Source: Rickettsiales bacterium | Lineage (GTDB): Bacteria; Pseudomonadota; Alphaproteobacteria; Rs-D84 | Direction: 5' to 3' | Assembly (NCBI GenBank): GCA_031263295.1 | Contig: JAISGC010000107.1 | Coordinates: 1 to 22,631 of the forward strand | DNA: 22,631 bases | In this document: positions 1 to 5,332 of the stretch, piece after piece | How positions within the stretch are numbered: the first letter of the stretch is position 1 | Layout of the letters: every line of letters starts with the position of its first letter | Notes under the pieces: model-generated | What the model was told of the DNA's origin: nothing | Seen by the model: the letters and a program-made list of their open reading frames with translations, nothing else | Databases searched by the model: none | Program-made: the position numbers and the translations under genes

Positions 1-1601
1 ACACGCCGGGGCACGCGGACTTCGGCGGCGAGGTCGAGCGCATTCTTTCGATGGTCGACGGCGTGGTGCTTCTGGTCGATTCGGCCGAGGGCCCGCTGCC
101 CCAGACGAAGTTCGTTCTCAGCAAGGCTCTGAAACTCGGCCTGCGTCCTATCGTTTGCATAAACAAGGTGGACCGCCAGGACGCGCGCCCCGACGAAGTT
201 TTGACCGAGACATTCGATTTGTTCGACAAACTCGGCGCGAGCGATTCGCAATTGGACTTTCCGTATGTGTTTGCGGTCGGCCGCGACGGCTGGGCCGCGC
301 GCGACCTTAAAGACGAGCACAAGGATTTGACGCCGCTGTTCCAACTTATCATAGACCATGTTCCCGCGCCCGATTCGGTCGAGGGCCGCCTCGACACCAA
401 CGGGCCGTTCGCGATGCTGGCGACGACGCTCGAGGCGGACCCGTATGTCGGCCGCATTCTGACGGGCCGGATTTCATCGGGCTCTGTCAAGGTCGGCCAA
501 ACCGCCAAGGCGATAAATATGGCGGGCGAGCTTATCGAAACCGCGAAAATCACAAAGATAATCGAGCACCGCGGAATAGAAAAGGTATCCTTGGAATCGG
601 CAAGCGCGGGCGACATCGTGGTCCTGGCCGGATTTTCCAAGGCGACGGTGGCCGATACCCTCTGCGACCCGAGCGTCTTCGATCCCATCCCGGCATTGCC
701 CATCGACCCGCCGACCCTTACAATGACATTCTCGGTCAACACGAGCCCGCTCGCCGGAAAATCCGGCGGCAAGAAACTGACCAGCCGAATGATAGGCGAT
801 CGGCTTTTTAAGGAGGCCGAAACCAACATCGCGTTGAAGGTCGTGCAGTCCGCGGGAAACGAATCGTTCGAGGTCTCGGGCCGCGGCGAATTGCAGCTCG
901 GGATTCTGATTGAAACGATGCGCCGCGAAGGATTCGAGCTGTCGGTCTCGCGGCCCCATGTGGTTATGCAGGACGGGCGCGAGCCAATCGAAGATGTGGT
1001 CATCGATGTCGACGACGAATACACCGGCGTGGTCATAGAAAAGATGACCAAGAGGAAAGCCCAGATAACCGAAATGAAGCCGTCCGGCGTCGGCAAAAGC
1101 CGCATAGTTTTCTCGGCTCCGTCGCGCGGCCTTATCGGATACCTTTCGGAGTTCCGCACCGACACGCGCGGCACCGGAATAATGAACCGGATATTTTCCG
1201 AATATGGAGAATATCGCGGCGACATAGAGGCATACCGCCCGGGCGTTCTTGTGTCCATGGAAAACGGCGCGGCCGCGTCATACGCGCTGCACAACTTGGA
1301 GCCGCGCGGAACATTGTTCATCGGCCCGCAGGCCTTGGTCTATAACGGAATGATAATCGGCGAGCATACAAAAGAAAACGACCTTGAAGTCAATCCGGTC
1401 AAAGGCAAGGAGCTGACCAATATGCGCACGACCATGTCGGACGAAAAAATATTCCTGGCCCCGCCGCGGAAGATGGCGCTGGAAGAGGCGCTGTCCTATA
1501 TCCAAGACGACGAGCTGGTCGAAATCACGCCTTCGGAAATCCGCCTGCGCAAGAAATACCTCGATTCGAACGAGAGAAAAAAGAACAGAATCAATAAATG
1601 A
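1..1601 (+). CDS. typA: TypA/BipA ribosome-associated GTPase, 5' end missing
   Basis: Translational GTPase of the EF-G/LepA superfamily that binds 70S ribosomes and helps subunit assembly and stress adaptation. The reading frame is open from base 3, and the first residues TPGHADFGGEVER are the G3 switch II region, so roughly the first 80 residues lie outside the window. The G4 motif NKVD follows at about 160-175. Beyond the G domain are the beta-barrel domain, the EF-G-like domains with SGRGELQLGILIE, and the TypA-specific C-terminal domain with RGLIGYLSEFRTDTRGTG. The end at TGA 1599-1601 gives a normal C-terminus. That TGA is also the first unit of a heptamer repeat array running into the leader of the next gene, 56 bases downstream on the same strand. 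The family assignment is certain; only the 5' end is unknown. Confidence 0.97.
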   Translation, partial: TPGHADFGGEVERILSMVDGVVLLVDSAEGPLPQTKFVLSKALKLGLRPIVCINKVDRQDARPDEVLTETFDLFDKLGASDSQLDFPYVFAVGRDGWAARDLKDEHKDLTPLFQLIIDHVPAPDSVEGRLDTNGPFAMLATTLEADPYVGRILTGRISSGSVKVGQTAKAINMAGELIETAKITKIIEHRGIEKVSLESASAGDIVVLAGFSKATVADTLCDPSVFDPIPALPIDPPTLTMTFSVNTSPLAGKSGGKKLTSRMIGDRLFKEAETNIALKVVQSAGNESFEVSGRGELQLGILIETMRREGFELSVSRPHVVMQDGREPIEDVVIDVDDEYTGVVIEKMTKRKAQITEMKPSGVGKSRIVFSAPSRGLIGYLSEFRTDTRGTGIMNRIFSEYGEYRGDIEAYRPGVLVSMENGAAASYALHNLEPRGTLFIGPQALVYNGMIIGEHTKENDLEVNPVKGKELTNMRTTMSDEKIFLAPPRKMALEEALSYIQDDELVEITPSEIRLRKKYLDSNERKKNRINK

Positions 1602-1708
1602 GCAACCAGCAATGAGCAATGCGCAATAGCGGCCCGCCGATAAGCAGAGAGAAAAAAATGAAAGTAAAACTTTATTTCCTATTGCTCATTGCTCACTGCT
1701 CATTGCTA
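1599..1708. repeat. Inverted heptamer repeat bracketing a start codon
   Basis: Left arm 1599-1626 is four heptamers: TGAGCAA, CCAGCAA, TGAGCAA, TGCGCAA. Right arm 1681-1708 is the inverted form: ATTGCTC, ATTGCTC, ACTGCTC, ATTGCTA. They can form a stem of about 21 bp with around three mismatches. The loop (1627-1680) holds the ribosome binding site and ATG 1658 of the next gene. The left arm contains the typA stop codon, and the right arm encodes the hydrophobic core of the downstream signal peptide. A third trace of the same heptamer lies inside mnmE at 9077-9097. Confidence 0.85.
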
Positions 1709-2287
1709 ATTCCCTGCGGCCCTGCCCGCGCCGCGACGACATCCTACTTCGGACTCGGCGCGACGGCGTCGGCGGTGCTGGCCAAGGTGAAGATGTCGGT
1801 CGGCGGGGCCCCGATTGTGAACGACACATTCGTGCGCGCGGGCAACAGCTTTTCGTTCTACGGCGGAACGACATACTGGGGCCACCACCGGATAGAAATC
1901 GGCGTAGACAGCGCGTCGATAAACGCCGACTGGGACACAGGATTCGCCAACATATCGGGATACCAGTTTTCTGGCGGATACATATTCGAGCTGTTCGATT
2001 TGGCAGAATCGCGCTGGACCCCGCTTGTCGGCGCGCACGGGGGATTGTCGACGCTGAGCTTTATCGCATACGCCGACAATATGAGCGGCGTCATAGACGG
2101 CCATTCGACGGAGCTGACCATAGGATTCACATTGGGCGCGTCGTTGCGCGTCTATGACAACACGATGATAGATCTGACCATCCGCTCGCTCGAATTCGGA
2201 AGACAGAAAAAGACGCGCGCCGATTACGCATACGAAACGCATCTGAACGCCACCCAGATAATCCTCGGCTCGCGGATTGTGTTCTAG
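1658..2287 (+). CDS. Small outer-membrane beta-barrel protein
   Basis: 209 residues. I start at ATG 1658, 7 bases after GAGAG, rather than at the upstream in-frame ATG 1619, because a signal peptide begins here: MKVK, hydrophobic core LYFLLLIAHCSLLIP, and a likely cut after PARA. The mature part alternates polar and aromatic residues with Gly and Tyr (SYFGLGA, RIEIGVDSA, YQFSGGYIFELF, STELTIGFTLGASLRVY). It ends in Phe (GSRIVF), the usual C-terminal signature for insertion by the BAM machinery. Size and pattern fit an 8-stranded OmpA/OmpW-like barrel. I do not recognise a specific family. It follows typA closely and may be read from the typA transcript. The signal-peptide core is encoded by the right arm of the heptamer inverted repeat. 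Confidence 0.8.
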   Translation: MKVKLYFLLLIAHCSLLIPCGPARAATTSYFGLGATASAVLAKVKMSVGGAPIVNDTFVRAGNSFSFYGGTTYWGHHRIEIGVDSASINADWDTGFANISGYQFSGGYIFELFDLAESRWTPLVGAHGGLSTLSFIAYADNMSGVIDGHSTELTIGFTLGASLRVYDNTMIDLTIRSLEFGRQKKTRADYAYETHLNATQIILGSRIVF

Positions 2288-2307
2288 GACAGGCCTTCCG
2301 CACGCGG

Positions 2308-2354
2308 TTCCCCTCATTTGGAGGGATGCCGCCCGAAGGGCGGCGGGGTGGTGG
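2308..2354. repeat. P1 palindromic element, copy 1
   Basis: Two abutting hairpins: CCCTCATTTGGAGGG, then GCCGCCCGAAGGGCGGC, followed by GGGGTGGTGG. This is a diverged copy of a unit also found at 2974-3022, 3049-3120 (inverted), 8987-9033 (inside mnmE) and 12319-12383. The second stem has one extra base pair compared with the common form. It sits between the outer-membrane gene and the convergent secreted-protein gene. Confidence 0.8.
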
Positions 2355-2365
2355 CTATAACGCGC

Positions 2366-2460
2366 TCTGCCTGGTGGGGTATTTTTTGATAAAAAATACC
2401 AATTGCAAATTGAAGAGGGGCGAGGGTCGCAGACCCGCGCCTCTCTGATAATTTGCAATA
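2366..2460. repeat. P2 two-hairpin element, copy A
   Basis: Begins with CTGCCTGGTGG. Hairpin 1 (2378-2400) has a 10-bp stem with GAT loop: GGTATTTTTT / AAAAAATACC. Hairpin 2 (2402-2459) has base arms ATTGCAAATT / AATTTGCAAT, an inner AGAGG / CCTCT stem, and an apical GGGTCGCAGACCC palindrome. The same element is at 21158-21242, where four base pairs of hairpin 1 are all replaced by other pairs. Both copies lie between the stop codons of convergent genes, so a bidirectional terminator or transcript-end role is plausible. Confidence 0.85.
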
Positions 2461-2474
2461 AAGGAGGCCTCCGC

Positions 2475-2930
2475 TCAATACAAATACGCCCCGATGCTCG
2501 ACGAATTGCCTTTCAGCCGCCCGCAATATCTGGCGCAGGAATCGGATTGCTCCATCACGACATGCCTTATCCATTTTCCCGCAACCGGCCATGTCATTTT
2601 GCACCAGCAGACGACGCCCGCGGCATACGGAACCCCGGCGACATTGGCCGCCCCGTCCGGCATTGTTATGTCGTAGACGCTGATGTTCGCGTAAAGATAT
2701 TTGGCGATTCCCGATATGTATCTGGTCGTGCAGAATGTCGACGGATCGTCGCTGGTTTTCGACCCGTTGCCGTTTCCGAAATATGATTCGCCGCAGCCGA
2801 CCCCGGCCGCCCAAATCTTTTCGGATTCGTTATAGGCGTATGTGCCGGCGTCGGGCCGCTGGCACATCTTGACGCTCTCTGCTCCTTGCATCGCAAGGAC
2901 CAGAGCGATTCCGGCAAATAATTTCTTCAT
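2475..2930 (-). CDS. Small secreted seven-cysteine protein A
   Basis: 151 residues; start ATG 2930 with AGGGAG seven bases upstream. The signal peptide is MKKLFAGIALVLAMQGAESV, so the mature protein begins near KMC. I do not recognise the family. It is a clear paralogue of the protein at 11510-11986. Shared features are the signal peptide pattern ALxLAMQGA, KMC, a GC near residue 46, FGNG, FC, GIAKxxYA, CxCKxxxP, a WI pair, and CAxYC near the C-terminus, giving seven aligned cysteines. Such spacing suggests disulphide bonding in the periplasm or outside the cell. Upstream, the gene shares with its paralogue the ribosome binding site, a complementary leader segment and a small RNA gene. Function is unknown; a surface, effector or toxin-like role would be guesswork. 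Confidence 0.8.
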   Translation of the reverse strand: MKKLFAGIALVLAMQGAESVKMCQRPDAGTYAYNESEKIWAAGVGCGESYFGNGNGSKTSDDPSTFCTTRYISGIAKYLYANISVYDITMPDGAANVAGVPYAAGVVCWCKMTWPVAGKWIRHVVMEQSDSCARYCGRLKGNSSSIGAYLY

Positions 2931-2973
2931 AATTTTTCTCCCTGTTTTGTTTTCTTGGCGATACCGTCCGGCT

Positions 2974-3120
2974 GGTGTTCCCCTCCTTTGGAGGGGTGCC
3001 GCCGAAGGCGGCGGGGTGGTGGCGATAACGCGCTGTGCCCGCTTTCAACACCACCCCGTCATTTTGCTACGACACTTCGTGTCTTCGCAAAATGCCACCC
3101 CTCCAAAGGAGGGGAACACC
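2974..3120. repeat. P1 palindromic elements, copies 2 and 3, head to head
   Basis: Copy 2 (2974-3022) is the common form: CCCCTCCTTTGGAGGGG, then GCCGCCGAAGGCGGC, then GGGGTGGTGG. Copy 3 (3049-3120) is inverted, with the same ends. Its inner stem is different and nested: CATTTTGC / GCAAAATG around GACACGAAGTGTC. A 26-base spacer separates them, so the whole block can also fold as one large inverted repeat. Comparison with the paralogous cassette at 11990-12020 shows the block was inserted between the leader and the ribosome binding site of the secreted-protein gene. Confidence 0.85.
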
Positions 3121-3151
3121 ACGCGGAAGGCATAGCTTCGTCGGAAAACTT

Positions 3152-3230
3152 GGGGCCGGGGGGTTGGTAAATCAATCAATGTATGATTCCGTTCGGATTT
3201 CTCGCGAACGGCCCCCCGACCATAACGGGG
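3152..3230 (-). promoter_or_regulatory. Antisense target and conserved hairpin leader, copy 1
   Basis: In transcript order: a CCCCG / CGGGG hairpin (3213-3230), a 7-bp CCGTTCG / CGAACGG hairpin (3190-3212), then the segment 3181-3152 that is complementary to the small RNA segment 3330-3301. The part from 3182 to 3226 is almost identical to 12051-12095 in the second cassette (about 42 of 45 bases), so it is under strong constraint. It contains a conserved ATG with an open frame MVGGPFARNPNGII, without an obvious ribosome binding site. Confidence 0.75.
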
Positions 3231-3238
3231 TTTTGCGC

Positions 3239-3260
3239 AAAAAAACGGCCCACGGGCCGT
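3239..3260 (-). terminator. Intrinsic terminator of small RNA copy 1
   Basis: On the minus strand, stem ACGGCC / GGCCGT with a short loop is followed directly by seven U (3245-3239). It lies about 90 bases after the predicted start of the RNA. The stem sequence differs from that of the second copy (12145-12167), but position and form are the same. Confidence 0.85.
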
Positions 3261-3348
3261 AAAAATTGCGCGCGGATAACGACGAGAAAAAGCCTCGCCG
3301 CATTGATAAGGATTACCACATCCCCGACCCAGCTTCCCGGCTGGTTCA
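3239..3348 (-). ncRNA. C4-like antisense small RNA, copy 1 (~110 nt)
   Basis: Predicted from promoter to terminator. Hairpins in order: CCAGC-CGGGAA-GCTGG, GGAT-GTGGTA-ATCC, a CGGCGAG / CTCGTCG stem with U-rich loop, then the terminator. The segment 3330-3301 (minus strand) pairs with the downstream leader 3181-3152 in three helices: 9 bp (one G-U), 6 bp and 7 bp. The layout and the GTGRTAA loop resemble the C4/CI antisense RNAs of phages P1, P7 and P4, which regulate a target on their own transcript. That resemblance is from memory of the family, not from a search. The promoter, folding and complementarity are seen directly. Confidence 0.75.
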
Positions 3349-3354
3349 TTGATT

Positions 3355-3383
3355 ATTGTATCTGAATAAAGATTTATGAACAA
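3355..3383 (-). promoter_or_regulatory. Promoter of small RNA copy 1
   Basis: Minus strand TTGTTC (3383-3378), 17-base spacer, TACAAT (3360-3355). Start is expected near 3348, just before the conserved GAACCAGC. The second cassette has a promoter at the same relative place with a better consensus. Confidence 0.8.
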
Positions 3384-3414
3384 GATATTTTTAGAGTAAT
3401 CGACCAAAATTAAA

Positions 3415-3599
3415 ACAAACGATTGCTTTGCAATCGTTTGTCATTCCCGCGCAGGCGGGAATAGGGCTTTTAACCTTATAACAACAAACTTGTTTCACAT
3501 ACAAAGATAAGAGTTAAAACAAGTAGTGGCTGAATGTAAGGTTTAGAGCCCTGGCCCCGCCTGCGCGGGGCTGACAAAAATTACTTCGTAATTTTTGTC
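3415..3599. repeat. Nested inverted repeat, MITE-like (185 bp)
   Basis: Outer ends are hairpins ACAAACGATTGC-TTT-GCAATCGTTTGT and GACAAAAATTAC-TTC-GTAATTTTTGTC. Inside them are palindromes in inverted orientation, CCCGCGCAGGCGGG and CCCGCCTGCGCGGG, then AGGGCTTTTAACCTTA opposite TAAGGTTTAGAGCCCT. About 57 AT-rich bases remain in the middle, with no open frame of note. It lies between the serS terminator and the small RNA promoter. No transposase is present. Confidence 0.7.
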
Positions 3600-3600
3600 A

Positions 3601-3644
3601 TAAAATGCTCTGGAATAATAATTAAAAATATTATTCCAGAGCAT
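3601..3644 (-). terminator. Terminator hairpin of serS
   Basis: A 16-bp perfect stem ATGCTCTGGAATAATA / TATTATTCCAGAGCAT around an 8-base loop. It is followed on the minus strand by TTTTAT and lies 22 bases beyond the serS stop codon. The U-tract is short, so termination strength is uncertain; transcript-end protection is also possible. Confidence 0.6.
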
Positions 3645-3665
3645 AAGAGAAAGCCCGGCGTGGCT

Positions 3666-4934
3666 TCACGCCCCAATCTTCGTCCGTCCCCCCATCAGCG
3701 GCCTCAACTTTTCGGGAATGTTCACAGACCAGTCCGCGTTCTGGTGGTTTTCCAAAACGATGGCCAGCGCGCGCGGCAATGCGACCGCGGTGTTGTTCAA
3801 GGTGGCGCAATAATGCACGCCGTCCGCATCGCGATAGCGCGTGTCGGTGCGCCGCGCCTGGAACTCGCCGATTGCAGAGCACGAGCCCACCTCGACCCAG
3901 CGGGCCCCGCCCGGAATCCAAACCTCGACATCGCTGGTTTTAACCTTGTTGAATCCCATATCCCCGGTCGACAAATCGATAGTGTGGTTGGGCACTTCAA
4001 GGTCGTCGAAGACCTCCTGCAAATTGGCCAAGAGCTCACTATACATCGCATCCGATTCTTCCGGGCGGCAGAAAATAAACTGCTCGACCTTGTGGAACTC
4101 GTGCACGCGAATCAGCCCGCGGGTGTCGCGACCGGCCGCGCCCGCCTCTTTCCGGAAGCAGTGCGAATATCCGGCATAACGAATGGGCAGCGTCGCGCCG
4201 TCCAGTATCTCGCCCGCGTGCAATCCGTTCATTATGATTTCCGATGTCCCGGCAAGGCCCTTGTCCGGCGCGTTCAGCAAAAACACATCGTTGTCCATAA
4301 CGGACATATCCGCGCCCTTGAAATGCCCGGCCTCGAAAATCATTTCAGGCTTTACAATCGCGGGCGCCGAGATAAACTTAAAGCCTTTTTTAATCAGTTT
4401 CTGAATGACGAATGTCTGAATCGCAAGGTCCAGTTCCGCCGCCTCGCCCACCAGCGCATATGTCCGCGGCCCCGATATTTCGGCCAGCTTTTCGCCGAAC
4501 CACCAGCCGTGCATATCAAGAAGCTCCCAGTGATTCAACGCCTTGAAATCAAACTTTTTCGGCGTGCCGGTTTCCGCGACAACTTTATTGAATGTTTCGT
4601 CCGGGCCGACCGGCGAATCTTTCGACGGAATCTGCGGCACCAAGTGCATCAGGTCGTTCAGTTCTTTTTCCGCCGCAGTCAGCGCGGCCAAATCCGCCGC
4701 CACCTCGTCCCCGATTTTTTTCGATTCGGCGACCAGCGCGGCCTTGTCCGTCGCAGTCGGAATCTGCTTGGTAATTTTATTCTTTTCGGCCGTCTTGGTC
4801 TCGGTCCGCGTTTTTAATTCGCGCACGCGCGCGTCCAAGGCGATAATCGCGTCGGTGTGGTCGTCAAAGCCCTTGACCTTGGCGGCCCATTTCACGACAT
4901 CCGGGTTTTCCCGTATAAACTTTATATCGAGCAT
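3666..4934 (-). CDS. serS: Seryl-tRNA synthetase
   Basis: 422 residues, class II synthetase charging tRNA-Ser in the cytoplasm. Residues 1-100 form the long helical coiled-coil arm that grips the tRNA variable arm. The catalytic domain carries the serine-binding AGTSE segment (a known variant of the usual TAEVP form), motif 2 FRKEAGAAGRDTRGLIRVHEF, split here as FRKEAG and RGLIRVHEFHKVE, and motif 3 NTAVALPRALAIVLEN. The length matches the family. Start ATG 4934 follows AAGGA at about 8 bases and gives the conserved N-terminus MLDIKFIREN. It is transcribed alone, with its own promoter upstream and a hairpin downstream. CSAIGEFQARR replaces the more common SNCxDFQARR wording near the C-terminus but keeps the key Arg residues. 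Confidence 0.97.
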   Translation of the reverse strand: MLDIKFIRENPDVVKWAAKVKGFDDHTDAIIALDARVRELKTRTETKTAEKNKITKQIPTATDKAALVAESKKIGDEVAADLAALTAAEKELNDLMHLVPQIPSKDSPVGPDETFNKVVAETGTPKKFDFKALNHWELLDMHGWWFGEKLAEISGPRTYALVGEAAELDLAIQTFVIQKLIKKGFKFISAPAIVKPEMIFEAGHFKGADMSVMDNDVFLLNAPDKGLAGTSEIIMNGLHAGEILDGATLPIRYAGYSHCFRKEAGAAGRDTRGLIRVHEFHKVEQFIFCRPEESDAMYSELLANLQEVFDDLEVPNHTIDLSTGDMGFNKVKTSDVEVWIPGGARWVEVGSCSAIGEFQARRTDTRYRDADGVHYCATLNNTAVALPRALAIVLENHQNADWSVNIPEKLRPLMGGRTKIGA

Positions 4935-4947
4935 TTTTTTATTCCTT

Positions 4948-4953
4948 ATTATA
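4948..4953 (-). promoter_or_regulatory. Probable -10 box of serS
   Basis: Minus strand TATAAT, 14 bases upstream of the serS start. The -35 region is poor (TTATCA at an 18-base spacing). The rest of 4954-5115 has GC-rich palindromes (CCCCCACGGGGG at 4996-5007; GGCGCG / CGCGCC near 5013-5040) and no gene I can support. Confidence 0.5.
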
Positions 4954-5115
4954 CATATGATGAATTATTGTTGATAAATTGCAATGAAAATTATTCCCCC
5001 ACGGGGGACGAGCGGCGCGAAGGGCGCGAAGCCGCGCCGGGCGAAACCTTGCTCTGTGCAAAAAATAAGCCAATTGCTTTTTTCATATCGGAATTATCGC
5101 ATAAACAATATCGTT

Positions 5116-5143
5116 TTGCAACCGCGCATATTGTTGATATAAT
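5116..5143 (+). promoter_or_regulatory. Promoter of the secreted cysteine-rich protein gene
   Basis: TTGCAA (5116-5121), 16-base spacer, TATAAT (5138-5143). Start expected near 5150, which leaves a leader of about 180 bases before the ATG at 5333. Most of that leader is the conserved switch-like element described next. Confidence 0.7.
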
Positions 5144-5198
5144 TCAATCAGCTTCGGCGGTGCCCGCCGCAGCCGGGCTTGATCACCCGTTTTTTACG

Positions 5199-5298
5199 CG
5201 TCCGCAGGGACGAAAAATCCTCCAACCATCGGTTGGAGTGCGCCGAATATATTGAATAAGCCGCGCAATTTCGTAAAAATTGTGATCAAACTCCAACC
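5199..5298 (+). promoter_or_regulatory. Switch-like structured leader, copy 1
   Basis: Order: small hairpin CGTCC-GCAG-GGACG (5199-5212), CTCCAACC (5220-5227), GGTTGGAG (5231-5238), 52 bases with an inner hairpin CAATTT / AAATTG (5266-5282), then a second CTCCAACC (5291-5298), 22 bases before the ribosome binding site AGGGG. GGTTGGAG can pair with either CTCCAACC but not both. The inverted copy at 13147-13244 keeps every part, including CGAATATATTGAATAA, and also precedes a secreted cysteine-rich protein. Confidence 0.75.
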
Positions 5299-5332
5299 GC
5301 CTTTCGGCGGTTTATTGGCAAGGGGTTCGCCG

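Noticed and set aside
3045..3407. 120-residue minus-strand frame covering the small RNA, and its counterpart at 12046-12450.
   Set aside because: They share GKLxxGCxNP and AVREKSER wording, but the frames pass through promoter, terminator and repeats, and lengths differ. I treat the conservation as RNA-level, while noting the leader frame as a finding.
4230..4260. Damaged serine-binding motif in SerRS (AGTSE rather than TAEVP).
   Set aside because: The TSE form is a known natural variant in SerRS, and motifs 2 and 3 are intact.
3660..4817. Long open frame on the plus strand opposite serS (385 residues).
   Set aside because: It is exactly antisense to an intact serS, is rich in Arg and lacks any recognisable motif; a shadow of GC-rich coding bias.
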